Positions 1 through 9,085 of a stretch of 64,000 nucleotides of DNA are shown here, in pieces. The notes below the pieces were generated by a model, which ran no database searches, was not told where the DNA came from, and worked only from the letters and a program-made list of their open reading frames with translations. The stretch comes from Belliella baltica DSM 15883 (GTDB lineage Bacteria > Bacteroidota > Bacteroidia > Cytophagales > Cyclobacteriaceae): assembly GCF_000265405.1 (NCBI RefSeq), contig NC_018010.1, positions 3,555,501 to 3,619,500 on the forward strand. Direction: 5' to 3'. How positions within the stretch are numbered: the first letter of the stretch is position 1; each line of letters opens with the position of its first letter. Both the position numbers and the translations under genes were made by a program.

Positions 1-2816
1 CTTGAATTGAGTGTGGATGCTGCAATTACCCTTGGGAAATCATTGGTGGGATTTTCAGGGGTCCATGGCTGCACCCCCCTTCTGTAATTACTATTGTCGT
101 CAAACCGGTCTACCAAACTTCTGTAACCATTATAAACTGTCGCTCCAAAAGATCCGAACCATTGCATGCTGAAATCAAAACCCTTGTAAGAAGCTCCCAT
201 GTTCAGACCCAACTCATAATTGGGCCAAGGACTCCCCACTACTGCTTTGTCTTCATTGGTAATCTGTCCGTCATCATTGTTGTCTTTGAACCTGATATCC
301 CCGGGCTGGGCATTGGGTTGGATGACCTGTCCCTGTGAGTTGGTATGGTTTTGAACTTCTTCGGCACTCTGAAAAATCCCATCCGTTTCCAATACAAACC
401 ACATCCCGATCGGCTGACCGATTTCAGTGACGGTATTGCCCGAGTAAATGTCGTTTCTGCCATATCCCAAAGACAAAACCTCATTGTTGAGTGTTGTCAA
501 ATTTGCTGTCACATAGTAGTTGAGCGGCTTGGCTGCTTCCCTAAATGTGGCTGTAAATTCAAAGCCCTTGTTTCTCAAAGATGCTGCGTTTACAAATGGA
601 TCCACTCCATCATTTCCGGTAGTCCTTGGAATCGGCATATTTGTCAATACATCCTCAGTCACTGAGATAAAATACTCAGCCGATACGGTCAGTTTATTTC
701 TGAAGAATCCTGCATCTACACCATAATTCTGTTGTGTCAGGATTTCCCATCTCAGGTTTTGGTTTGCCAATCTGACCTGGGTGGCACCGGGAATAATATT
801 CTGATCCATTCCCATGGCTATGGTAGGAAAGATATTTACAAGGTTCAAATAGTCCCAATATCCTATATTGCTGCTACCCAGCTTTCCATAACTTGCCCTG
901 ATTTTCAGATCCTCCACAATTTCGGAGGAATAAAATCCTTCTTCACTGATCCTCCACGCACCCGATATCGATGGAAAAGTCCCCCACCTATTGTCTCTGG
1001 ATAGTCTGGAAGTACCATCTCTACGGATGACGGCATTGATGAGGTATTTGTCAGCATAGCTGTATTCGATTCTTCCCAAGTAGGAAAGCAGTGCAGCCTC
1101 TTGTCTAAATCCACCCAATGCAGGAGTATCACCTTGATCCAATACAGTGTAATAATCACCCAAGGAGTTTCTTGGTATATTTCTCTTGTTGCCCCAAATC
1201 TGCGAATACTGAATATGCTGGTAAGTATGTCCTGCAAGAGCTTTGAAGGTATGATTGCCAAAAGTCCTGTCAAAGGCCAGTGTGTTCTCCACCAGTCCAT
1301 CAAAGTATTCAGCTCTGTTTTCTTCATATATGGCCGGATCATAGGGCTGGTTTTGAGTCCAGTTTCCTTCTTTTCTCAAAAACCTGAAATTATCATGGCT
1401 TGTATCCAATCCAAGGTTTAGCCTATAAGTCAATGAAGGATGGATTTTGACTTCAGACCAAAGATTGCCCCTGATCCTCAAATTACGGTTTTGCCTATCC
1501 TGAAGGTTGGCAGTGGCCACAGGGTTGGATCCAAATGTATTGCCCCTGGCAGGACTTCCATATCCAAAACCTCCGGGATTGTTTTCATCGTAAACTGGAA
1601 TAGTCGGAAGCATTCTGGTCACATCCGCTATCGGATTGCCAGCGATTTCATCCGTAGAGGAATGACTGATGGCCAAATTCTGACCAATGCTAAAAATCCC
1701 TTTATTTCCCTGGGTATTTACTCTTAAGCTATACCGGTCAAATCCAGTCCCTATCACAGCGCCTTTGTTGCCGAAGTAATTACCTGAAATCAGGTAGCTG
1801 CCACTTTGACCTCCTCCCGAAATCGTGGCATTGAAGTCATTCATACTTCCATTCAGGAATGCCGCATCCTGCCAATCCGTATTGATGGTCGGATCCAGGT
1901 TCTGCCTTGGAAGTCCGGCATTGTCATAGGCCATATTGTTGAGCCGGATAAATTCATCTGTTTCTGCCAGGTCAAATCTTGGAAGCATCTGGATACTGTT
2001 GCTTGATGAAAGCTCTACATTCATGGGGCCATCCTTGCCTCTTTTGGTCGTGATGATGATCACACCATTGGCCGCCCGGGAGCCATATATGGCAGCTGCG
2101 GATGCATCTTTCAAAATCTGAATCGACTCAATATCATTGGGATTAAAATCCCTGTTGGCAGTGGTAATCATACCATCTATTACATACAGTGGGCTGGCAT
2201 TGCTGAAATTGTTCAATCCCCTAATGACCACATTGGCTTCAGATCCCGGGCGGCCTCCCCCCCTTACGTTTACGCCTGTTGCTAGTCCTTGAAGTGCTTC
2301 ACCCACGGTGGTGGCCTGTCGTTTTTGCAATTCATCTCTGTTGACCACTGCCACGGCACCAGTCAGGTCTTTTTTCTGCTGTGTACCATAACCTATGACA
2401 ACCACCTCTTCCATGGATTTGGTATCCATTTCCAAGGTGATGTTGATCTCTGTTCTGTTTTGGATTGGAATTTCTTTTGTAGTATAGCCAATAAATGAAA
2501 AAACGATGGTTCCACTTTCGTTTCCATCAGGAACCGTCAAACTGTAATTGCCATCAATATCTGTGGCGACTCCAATACTGCTGCCTTTTAGGAGTACAGT
2601 AGCACCAGGAATCCCGACACCTTCCTCATCTATTACCTTGCCTCTTAAAGTCAGGTCAAACACTGCTTCAATTAGACTTTTGGGTTCTAGGTTCAAAGGT
2701 GTGTGGACATGGACTGTATTTGAAGCCCGGGCGATACCCAATGAAGAAAAGTAAAGAAAACCAATTGCAAGGACAGCTTTCCTCCTTACAAATAACATTG
2801 TAATGCTTCTTTTCAT
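1..2816 (-). CDS. SusC/RagA-family TonB-dependent outer-membrane transporter (3' end outside window)
   Basis: A single stop-free frame runs from an ATG at 2816 to the left edge (938 codons seen); the C-terminal barrel lies outside. It would import oligosaccharides across the outer membrane using TonB energy and normally pairs with a SusD lipoprotein, which would lie left of the window. Residues 1-35 give a basic, hydrophobic signal region. A CarboxypepD_reg-like domain follows (RGKVIDEEGVGIPGATVLLK), then the SusC hallmark VVVIGYGTQ, a plug domain (YVIDGM, AAAIYGSRAANGVIIITTKRG) and barrel strands. Divergent from the HTCS regulator at 3080, the usual arrangement in a regulated utilisation locus. 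Substrate unknown. I translated this frame by hand; no frameshift was seen. Confidence 0.93.
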   Translation of the reverse strand, partial: MKRSITMLFVRRKAVLAIGFLYFSSLGIARASNTVHVHTPLNLEPKSLIEAVFDLTLRGKVIDEEGVGIPGATVLLKGSSIGVATDIDGNYSLTVPDGNESGTIVFSFIGYTTKEIPIQNRTEINITLEMDTKSMEEVVVIGYGTQQKKDLTGAVAVVNRDELQKRQATTVGEALQGLATGVNVRGGGRPGSEANVVIRGLNNFSNASPLYVIDGMITTANRDFNPNDIESIQILKDASAAAIYGSRAANGVIIITTKRGKDGPMNVELSSSNSIQMLPRFDLAETDEFIRLNNMAYDNAGLPRQNLDPTINTDWQDAAFLNGSMNDFNATISGGGQSGSYLISGNYFGNKGAVIGTGFDRYSLRVNTQGNKGIFSIGQNLAISHSSTDEIAGNPIADVTRMLPTIPVYDENNPGGFGYGSPARGNTFGSNPVATANLQDRQNRNLRIRGNLWSEVKIHPSLTYRLNLGLDTSHDNFRFLRKEGNWTQNQPYDPAIYEENRAEYFDGLVENTLAFDRTFGNHTFKALAGHTYQHIQYSQIWGNKRNIPRNSLGDYYTVLDQGDTPALGGFRQEAALLSYLGRIEYSYADKYLINAVIRRDGTSRLSRDNRWGTFPSISGAWRISEEGFYSSEIVEDLKIRASYGKLGSSNIGYWDYLNLVNIFPTIAMGMDQNIIPGATQVRLANQNLRWEILTQQNYGVDAGFFRNKLTVSAEYFISVTEDVLTNMPIPRTTGNDGVDPFVNAASLRNKGFEFTATFREAAKPLNYYVTANLTTLNNEVLSLGYGRNDIYSGNTVTEIGQPIGMWFVLETDGIFQSAEEVQNHTNSQGQVIQPNAQPGDIRFKDNNDDGQITNEDKAVVGSPWPNYELGLNMGASYKGFDFSMQWFGSFGATVYNGYRSLVDRFDDNSNYRRGVQPWTPENPTNDFPRVIAASTLNS

Positions 2817-2901
2817 AATATGATTATTTAGGGTTGTTAATTGCGGATTTGGTTTTGGAGAATCTATTAAGATCAATCCTCCCTACCCAAATACAGCAAA
2901 T

Positions 2902-2909
2902 CAAACTTA
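2902..2909 (-). promoter_or_regulatory. -7 promoter box for the susC-like gene
   Basis: On the minus strand the bases read TAAGTTTG, matching the Bacteroidetes -7 consensus TAnnTTTG, about 90 bases before the susC ATG. No clean -33 TTTG is seen at ideal spacing. The 263-base divergent intergenic region also has to hold the binding site of the neighbouring HTCS; I could not pick it out. Confidence 0.45.
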
Positions 2910-3079
2910 GTGTATAAGCCTCTTTTTGAACTTTCAACTTTTATCATTTTACCTTCAATCCTTCTCAATTTCCCTCAACAATCCTCATTTAGGGCAAATT
3001 GTGAGACAATCTCAATGTGGGTGGGTCGATTTGTTAGGATTTACTTTGTAATTTGGTAGCCGAAACAACAAGACCCAAA

Positions 3080-6000
3080 ATGCGCTTTTACCTTACCTTG
3101 CTTCTTGTAACCATTGGCTGGAAACTGGCACTGGGCGATCCTTATTATTTTAAACACTACCAGGTCGAACAGGGACTGTCACACAACACGGTCACTTCTA
3201 TTGTCCAGGACAAAGAAGGCTTTATGTGGTTTGGCACCAAGGATGGTCTCAACAGGTTTGACGGTTATCAGTTCAAGACATTCAGGTACACTGAAAATGA
3301 CCCCAACAGCCTGGGAAGTAATTTTATTATTTCCCTGTATGTGGGTAAAGATTATATTTGGGTAGGTACAGATAGGGGTTTGTACATATATGATAAAAGA
3401 AAAGAAAATTTTGAAATTGTCCCTGTCAGTACCAACAGCTATATCAGGGAGATCAAAGAAGATATCAATGGAAATTTATGGTTTATTGCTGGGTTTACTT
3501 TACACAGAAAAGAAAAAGTAAGCAACAAAATCAAAGCTTATGATCCAAAATCACATTTTGAGGCCATGTCACTGTGCATGGACAAAACCGGAAACATCTG
3601 GGCTGCTTCTACCAATGGATTGATCAATAGATATGACCCCGAAACTGACAGCTTTGTGGGAGTAGATGTCTTCGCAAACTCAGAACAAGTAAGCAATAAA
3701 GCAATTGAAAAACTGTACTATGGTGATATAACCAAGATTCTAATCGGAACACAAAGCCAGGGAATCAAGGTATTCAATCCCATCAATGGTGAGTATAAAG
3801 ATTACATTTCGCAGAGCGGTGACAACTCGGGCCTTTTTGTCAGGGATTTTATCAAGGTTTCGGACACAGAATTTTGGGCAGCAACCGAGTCAGGGTTATA
3901 CATACTTGACCTGGAAAAAGAATCCATAAAAAATCTCCGCAAAAACAACAATGATCCATTTTCTCTTTCTGACAATGCCCTTTATGCATTGCTCAAGGAC
4001 AATGAAGGCGGAGTTTGGGCAGGCAGCTATTTTGGTGGGGTCAATTACTTCCCAAAGCAGTATACGCCCTTCAAAAGATTTTTTCCAAAGACCGGTGAGA
4101 ATTCAATCAGTGGAAATGCTGTCAGGGAAATTCGGAAAGACCGTTATGGCAACCTTTGGATCGGAACAGAAGATGCCGGGCTGAACAAATATGATCCGGT
4201 CCGGAATGAATTTATCAATTACCCTTTTACCGGGGAAAACGGAAAACTTTCACATTACAACATACATGGATTGATGCTGGTAGGAGACGAGTTGTGGGTC
4301 GGTACATTTTTTCATGGACTGAATGTTTTGGATGTAAAATCCGGAAAAGTAATCAGGAAATACACTGCCGACAATAAGCCCGGATCATTGAAGCACGATT
4401 TCATCTATGCCCTGCACCAAAGCAGTGACCGCAAAATTTACCTTGCAACCAATTCAGGAATACTGGAATACATAGCGGACATGGACAATTTCGCTATCCT
4501 GAGTTCCTTTCCGGAAAACCTTCATTACACCTGCTTAAAGGAAGACAGTAATGGTATTTTTTGGGCGGGCAGTTACAGAGATGGGCTCTATTTTTATGAC
4601 CCAATCACTGACAGTAAGGGTTTTTACAAAAAAGATTCTGACCACCAACCGAACATTAGCAGTGATGCCATCAACGGGATTTTTGAAGACAGTAAAAAAA
4701 ACCTATGGATATCTACTTCTGATGGACTTAACAAGTTGGATTCCAAAAATAAATCTGTCGTAAGATTTTCAATGGAACATGGTTTTCCCAGTAATGTGAT
4801 CTATAGAGTTGAAGAGGACAGTAATCATAAATTATGGGTAAGCACCTCCAAAGGCCTTGTTCGATTTGATCCTGAAACAATGGAAACCGAAATATTTACC
4901 AAAGACCATGGCTTACTCAGTGACCAATTAAATTACAGTTCATCATTTATGGACGAAAACGGCAAAATGTATTTTGGTTCCGTCAAAGGTCTTGTTAGTT
5001 TTGATCATGCCGAGTTCATCCAAAACAATTATGTCCCTCCTGTATTTTTGACAGGTTTTCAAGTCCACAATGAAGAAATGCCAATAGGTGTAAAGAATTC
5101 TCCCCTGTACAACTCAATTTCATTCATGGACAAAATAAAACTCAGGCATGATGAGTCTTCTTTCAGCATCGACTTTGCTGCATTGAGTTATACAGCTCCG
5201 GAAATTGCCGAATATGCATTTAAATTGGATGGATTTGACAAGGACTGGACCTATATCAAAACCAACAGGAAGGTGTTTTTCACCAAACTACGTCCTGGGA
5301 ATTACACATTTTTGGTAAAAGCCTCAAACAGTAGCGGTATCTGGAATGAGGATACCAGAAAGCTGGAAATCATCATTTCTCCTCCATTCTGGGCAACGGT
5401 ATGGGCTTACATATTTTACTTTTTGCTGGGACTTTCACTCACTTGCTATTTAGTGTATTCTTACCATAAAAGTTCTGAGAAGAAGAACAGGGAAAAAATC
5501 AACATGCTTGAAAGGGAGAAAGAAAAGGAAATTTATAATGCAAAAATCAAGTTTTTCACCAATATAGCACATGAAATCAGAACCCCACTGACTCTGATTA
5601 AAGGTCCCTTGGAAAAAGTAATAGATATGGCACCTGGAGTCCCTCAAATGAAGGACTATTTACTGGTCATGGAAAAAAACACTTCCAGACTCTTGGATTT
5701 GGTCAACCAATTGATGGACTTCCGCAAAACCGAAAACAAAGATTTCAGCCTCAGTTTTGTAAAAGTCAATCTGGTGGAATTGGTCAAGGGTACATATTTC
5801 AGGTTTGGCCCCATTGCGGAACAGAAAAAATTATTTGTCAAAATAGTATTGCCCGAAGTACCTTTGTTTGCCTATATAGACCACGAAGCATTTACAAAAG
5901 TCCTCAGCAATCTATTCAATAATGCCCTGAAATTTTCGGAGGACCGTGTTGAAATCCATTTGGAAAGCAATCCGGAAAACGGAAGCTTTTGCATCACCGT

Positions 6001-7075
6001 CAAAAATGACGGACACCTGATTGAGGAAGGGGACAGGGAAAAAATCTTCACACCATTTTACAGGGCGACCCAGACTGAGAATGTTTCGGGAACAGGTATA
6101 GGATTGCCTTTGGCAAAAAGTTTGGTAGAACTCCATTCGGGCATTCTTACATTGGAAAAACCAGAAGAAAACCTGAACGTATTTATGGTAAAAATGCCCT
6201 TGAACCAAGACCGGAAATTTGAGCTTCTGGAAGAAGCTTCACCATTGGATAATGAGGAAGTAGAAATACATATCCCTGAGCTAATGGAGACCGGAAAACC
6301 GGCCATACTTCTGGTTGAAGACAATCGGGAATTATTGGATTTTATAGCTGAGGAGCTCTCAAATGATTACCAAATCTACAAAGCTTTGGATGGAGAATCA
6401 GCCCTCAGTATATTGAAATCGTCTTCCATCCAACTTGTAGTGAGTGATATAACCATGCCTGCAATGGATGGAATAAGTCTCTGCAGATTTCTTAAATCAA
6501 ATATTGATTACAGCCACATCCCCATAATTCTGCTGACAGCAAAATCAACCCTCCAATCAAGGATAGAAGGACTGGAATCCGGAGCAGATGCCTATATGGA
6601 AAAACCATTTTCTCCTGATCATTTAAGAGTTCAGATTGCAAACCTGCTTTTGAACAAAACCAAGATCAAAGAATTTTATGCCAGTTCTCCATTGGCTCAC
6701 ATCAAAACAATTGCATATTCCAAAGCTGATGAGGAATTTCTTGAAACATTAAATGAAATTATCATCAATAAAATCGCTGATCCCGAACTCAATGTAGATT
6801 ACCTTGCCGACAAAATGAACATGAGCCGGCCTACCCTTTACAGGAAAATCAAAGCAGTTTCTGACCTTACTCCCAATGAACTGATTAACTTGGCAAGGTT
6901 GAAAAAAGCAGCAGAGTTATTGTCTGAGGGTAATTTAAAAATCTATGAAATAGCAACTTTGGTCGGGTATAATTCCCAGAACAGTTTCAGCAGGAATTTC
7001 CAAAAACAATTTGGCTCAACCCCTACTGAGTATCTAAATTCAAGAAAACAGCCCCATACCCGAGTCAATTCGTAA
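3080..7075 (+). CDS. Hybrid two-component system regulator (HTCS), sensor kinase plus AraC output
   Basis: One-piece signal transducer that senses a periplasmic glycan fragment and activates the adjacent utilisation genes. About 1331 aa. Signal peptide (residues 1-20), a long periplasmic two-propeller sensor built of Reg_prop repeats (recurring D..GNLWIGT and GLN.yD), a Y_Y_Y domain before one membrane helix (about 775-795), HisKA with phospho-acceptor His near 831 (HEIRTPL), HATPase with N box (NLFNNALKF) and G box (GTGIGLPLAKSL), a receiver with Asp near 1122 (VVSDITMPAMDG), and a C-terminal AraC-type HTH (about 1220-1327). A TTG at 3053 would add nine residues; I chose ATG 3080 because the signal peptide starts there. 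All catalytic motifs look intact. Confidence 0.95.
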   Translation: MRFYLTLLLVTIGWKLALGDPYYFKHYQVEQGLSHNTVTSIVQDKEGFMWFGTKDGLNRFDGYQFKTFRYTENDPNSLGSNFIISLYVGKDYIWVGTDRGLYIYDKRKENFEIVPVSTNSYIREIKEDINGNLWFIAGFTLHRKEKVSNKIKAYDPKSHFEAMSLCMDKTGNIWAASTNGLINRYDPETDSFVGVDVFANSEQVSNKAIEKLYYGDITKILIGTQSQGIKVFNPINGEYKDYISQSGDNSGLFVRDFIKVSDTEFWAATESGLYILDLEKESIKNLRKNNNDPFSLSDNALYALLKDNEGGVWAGSYFGGVNYFPKQYTPFKRFFPKTGENSISGNAVREIRKDRYGNLWIGTEDAGLNKYDPVRNEFINYPFTGENGKLSHYNIHGLMLVGDELWVGTFFHGLNVLDVKSGKVIRKYTADNKPGSLKHDFIYALHQSSDRKIYLATNSGILEYIADMDNFAILSSFPENLHYTCLKEDSNGIFWAGSYRDGLYFYDPITDSKGFYKKDSDHQPNISSDAINGIFEDSKKNLWISTSDGLNKLDSKNKSVVRFSMEHGFPSNVIYRVEEDSNHKLWVSTSKGLVRFDPETMETEIFTKDHGLLSDQLNYSSSFMDENGKMYFGSVKGLVSFDHAEFIQNNYVPPVFLTGFQVHNEEMPIGVKNSPLYNSISFMDKIKLRHDESSFSIDFAALSYTAPEIAEYAFKLDGFDKDWTYIKTNRKVFFTKLRPGNYTFLVKASNSSGIWNEDTRKLEIIISPPFWATVWAYIFYFLLGLSLTCYLVYSYHKSSEKKNREKINMLEREKEKEIYNAKIKFFTNIAHEIRTPLTLIKGPLEKVIDMAPGVPQMKDYLLVMEKNTSRLLDLVNQLMDFRKTENKDFSLSFVKVNLVELVKGTYFRFGPIAEQKKLFVKIVLPEVPLFAYIDHEAFTKVLSNLFNNALKFSEDRVEIHLESNPENGSFCITVKNDGHLIEEGDREKIFTPFYRATQTENVSGTGIGLPLAKSLVELHSGILTLEKPEENLNVFMVKMPLNQDRKFELLEEASPLDNEEVEIHIPELMETGKPAILLVEDNRELLDFIAEELSNDYQIYKALDGESALSILKSSSIQLVVSDITMPAMDGISLCRFLKSNIDYSHIPIILLTAKSTLQSRIEGLESGADAYMEKPFSPDHLRVQIANLLLNKTKIKEFYASSPLAHIKTIAYSKADEEFLETLNEIIINKIADPELNVDYLADKMNMSRPTLYRKIKAVSDLTPNELINLARLKKAAELLSEGNLKIYEIATLVGYNSQNSFSRNFQKQFGSTPTEYLNSRKQPHTRVNS

Positions 7076-7191
7076 CCATTACCTATCGCACCATTATAAT
7101 TAATTTAAGTACATCAGTCAATATTTTTTTGAATGATACGAATTGAAACAATTTCGATAAAATTCGAATAATTAGTTTTAGGCTATTAGGT

Positions 7192-7199
7192 TAAGTTTG
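7192..7199 (+). promoter_or_regulatory. -7 promoter box ahead of the sialidase-fold lipoprotein gene
   Basis: TAAGTTTG matches TAnnTTTG, 70 bases before the ATG at 7269. It suggests the gene is transcribed on its own and not by read-through from the HTCS gene. The 193-base gap also holds a small CCCG/CGGG hairpin near 7210-7227. Confidence 0.45.
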
Positions 7200-7268
7200 G
7201 TCTAATTATTCCCGGAATTTTCACGGGACATATAATCCAATCGAACTGTAAATAAACTCCGAAATTCC

Positions 7269-8435
7269 ATGAAAAATTCAATCCTTTTTTTACCATTCTT
7301 ATTCCTGATATTTTCTATTTCCTGTCAGTCTGAAACAAGTGACCCATTCCAAGAGGAAGAAAAAGAAAAAGGATTAAGAATCATTTGGGACCAAACTTCC
7401 CTTAGAAGAATTTCCTCAGAAGGATATTATCCCAGAATGAGGGTTTTGAAGGATAAATCCCTGCTCCTGGTATATGAAAATTTCAATGGGGACATTAAAG
7501 TTAAAAGAAGTACTGACGGAATCCAATGGGAAGATTTAGGTGTGGCTTTTCGAAGTTTTTTATTCAATCATCCGGAAAATGGGAATTCCGTCTTGGTCAG
7601 GGCCACAAATCCAGAAATAATTCAACTGGAAAATGGTGATATTTTATTGGCAACAAATTTACGCCCTACAGCCGATGGCATTTATCCGTTTTCTATCGCA
7701 ATCAAAAGGAGCCTTGACAATGGTGTAAATTGGACAAATGATGACATTGTATATAAAGGAGGTAACAGGTTTGACAACGGATGTTGGGAACCTGCATTTT
7801 TGGCTTTGCCCAATGGTGATATTCAAATCTATTTTGCAAATGAAACTCCATTTCCCAATAACAATGACCAAGAAATTTCAATTATAACCTCTAAAGACAA
7901 CGGACACACTTGGACAGAAGATTTCCTTAGGGCCAGCTATCGGGAAGGACATCGGGATGGGATGCCTGTTCCCGTACATGACGGAGAAAATATTTATGTC
8001 TCGATTGAAGACAATATAAGTGGTCAATTTAAACCCTATATAATTAAAAATTCTCTCCAAGATAATTGGCAGTTTCCAGTGAATGGTAATTCACTTAATC
8101 GGTATAATGCATTAGCTGACCAATTGCCAAACAGTGTGTATGCAGGTGCTCCATATTTGATCAGAACCCAAACAGGATTATTTATCCTTTCGTACCAAAC
8201 AACAGAAAACAGATCCAATAATTGGGAATTATCCACAATGGAAGTAGTCATCAGTGAAACCCCTTCAAATTTCTTAAATCCAACTAGGCCGTTTAACGTT
8301 CCTTTCTCCAAAGAAGCAAAATGGAATTCGATAACCGATTTAGGCAATGACGAAGTTGCAGCTCTTTCTACTACAAATTTTCAATCAAACCAAGTCGAGA
8401 TCTGGATGATAAAAGGGAAAATTGAGAGAAATTGA
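7269..8435 (+). CDS. Secreted lipoprotein with sialidase/BNR-type beta-propeller (glycoside hydrolase-like)
   Basis: 388 aa with a signal peptide ending in a lipobox (FSISC, Cys near 19), so probably anchored in the outer membrane or periplasm. It shows Asp-box motifs of the form S.D.G..W (STDGIQW, SLDNGVNW, SKDNGHTW), typical of six-bladed sialidase-like propellers. Conserved acidic patches (CWEPAFLALPNGD, HRDGMP) resemble clan GH-E exo-enzymes such as GH33 or GH93, but the specificity cannot be read. It lies just downstream of the HTCS and probably acts on the same glycan as the susC-like transporter. No sorting domain at the C-terminus. Confidence 0.7.
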   Translation: MKNSILFLPFLFLIFSISCQSETSDPFQEEEKEKGLRIIWDQTSLRRISSEGYYPRMRVLKDKSLLLVYENFNGDIKVKRSTDGIQWEDLGVAFRSFLFNHPENGNSVLVRATNPEIIQLENGDILLATNLRPTADGIYPFSIAIKRSLDNGVNWTNDDIVYKGGNRFDNGCWEPAFLALPNGDIQIYFANETPFPNNNDQEISIITSKDNGHTWTEDFLRASYREGHRDGMPVPVHDGENIYVSIEDNISGQFKPYIIKNSLQDNWQFPVNGNSLNRYNALADQLPNSVYAGAPYLIRTQTGLFILSYQTTENRSNNWELSTMEVVISETPSNFLNPTRPFNVPFSKEAKWNSITDLGNDEVAALSTTNFQSNQVEIWMIKGKIERN

Positions 8436-8650
8436 AAGGGTATTTCTGATAAAAAAATCGATAGCCAAATTAAAATCTATATGATTAAATTGCTGATTGG
8501 TGGTTAAAATGGGTTAATAATTCTTAACTTAATTTTAAATTATCATCAAATACCTTAAATTTACTCTAGAATTTGAAAAGCAGGTTCAGACCCAAAGCGT
8601 CAATCGTGGCGTAGGCAAAAATACAATAATGTAATTAATTGGAAAATAGA

Positions 8651-8690
8651 CAGTTGTGGACAGGGTTCGAATCCCCCACTCTCTGCACTG
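8651..8690 (+). other. tRNA 3'-end-like remnant
   Basis: GGGTTCGAATCCC (8663-8675) is a T-arm signature and is followed by an acceptor-like tail CCACTCTCTGCA. No matching 5' half (D arm, anticodon arm, or a complement of the acceptor) is seen in the 215 bases after the lipoprotein gene. It looks like the 3' piece of a tRNA left by integration or recombination. The rest of 8436-8650 shows nothing recognisable. Confidence 0.5.
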
Positions 8691-8700
8691 GTACCAAAAT

Positions 8701-8774
8701 CGGGGTGTAGCGTAGCCCGGTATCGCGCCTCGTTTGGGACGAGGAGGTCGTAGGTTCGAATCCTGCCACCCCGA
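8701..8774 (+). tRNA. tRNA-Pro (anticodon UGG), host gene of the integrated element
   Basis: Cloverleaf by eye: acceptor CGGGGTG pairs with CACCCCG, anticodon arm CCTCG-TTTGGGA-CGAGG gives anticodon TGG, T arm GTAGG-TTCGAAT-CCTGC, discriminator A, no encoded CCA. The gene is intact because the element restores its 3' end. The last 16 bases plus two more are duplicated at 19003-19020. Confidence 0.95.
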
Positions 8775-8776
8775 CC
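8759..8776 (+). repeat. attL core, 18-bp direct repeat inside tRNA-Pro
   Basis: AATCCTGCCACCCCGACC covers the T-stem and acceptor 3' strand of tRNA-Pro and is repeated exactly at 19003-19020. This is the normal footprint of tRNA-targeting tyrosine recombinases. Confidence 0.9.
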
Positions 8777-8799
8777 GAGAAGCCTACAAAGGCGGTCAA

Positions 8800-8829
8800 A
8801 ACCCCTCTAATTGTATGATTAGAGGGGTT
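8800..8829 (+). terminator. Rho-independent terminator after tRNA-Pro
   Basis: Perfect 12-bp stem AACCCCTCTAAT / ATTAGAGGGGTT with a 6-base loop, followed by a T-rich tail. It lies inside the element, so it replaces the chromosomal terminator that was displaced to 19023. Confidence 0.85.
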
Positions 8830-8875
8830 ATTTATTTTTTATTACCCCAAATTGTTCAAGTAAAACCAAAGAAAA

Positions 8876-9018
8876 GGTGACCTATTCGGTTACCCATTTT
8901 CTATTCCTAATTTTGGGTCACCAGAAATGGTTCAATATCTAAAAATCAGTTTGTTGTAGTTGTTTGTTTTGATGCTTTTTGTAGCTGTTTGATACAAGGA
9001 TTTTACCGATTGGTGACC
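8876..9018. promoter_or_regulatory. Cluster of GGTNACC sites, candidate integrase arm/accessory sites
   Basis: The palindromic heptamer GGTNACC occurs four times: 8876-8882, 8888-8894, 8916-8922 and 9012-9018. One is embedded in the 16-mer GACCTATTCGGTTACC (8879-8894), which recurs at 18928-18943 near the other end. Placement between att core and integrase fits binding sites for integrase or an excision factor. Confidence 0.5.
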
Positions 9019-9085
9019 CCTTTTTATATCAAATCCGAGCAAATAGTGCCAGAACACGGATATGCAACCATTAAAGTAAGTTGAT

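Noticed and set aside
345..2754. Many plus-strand and short minus-strand open frames over the first 2.8 kb
   Set aside because: All lie in other frames of the susC-like gene, which is a continuous minus-strand frame open at the edge.
8436..8700. Possible tmRNA or second complete tRNA upstream of tRNA-Pro
   Set aside because: Only the T arm and acceptor tail are visible; no tmRNA tag, no GGGGxTG-like 5' end and no anticodon arm.
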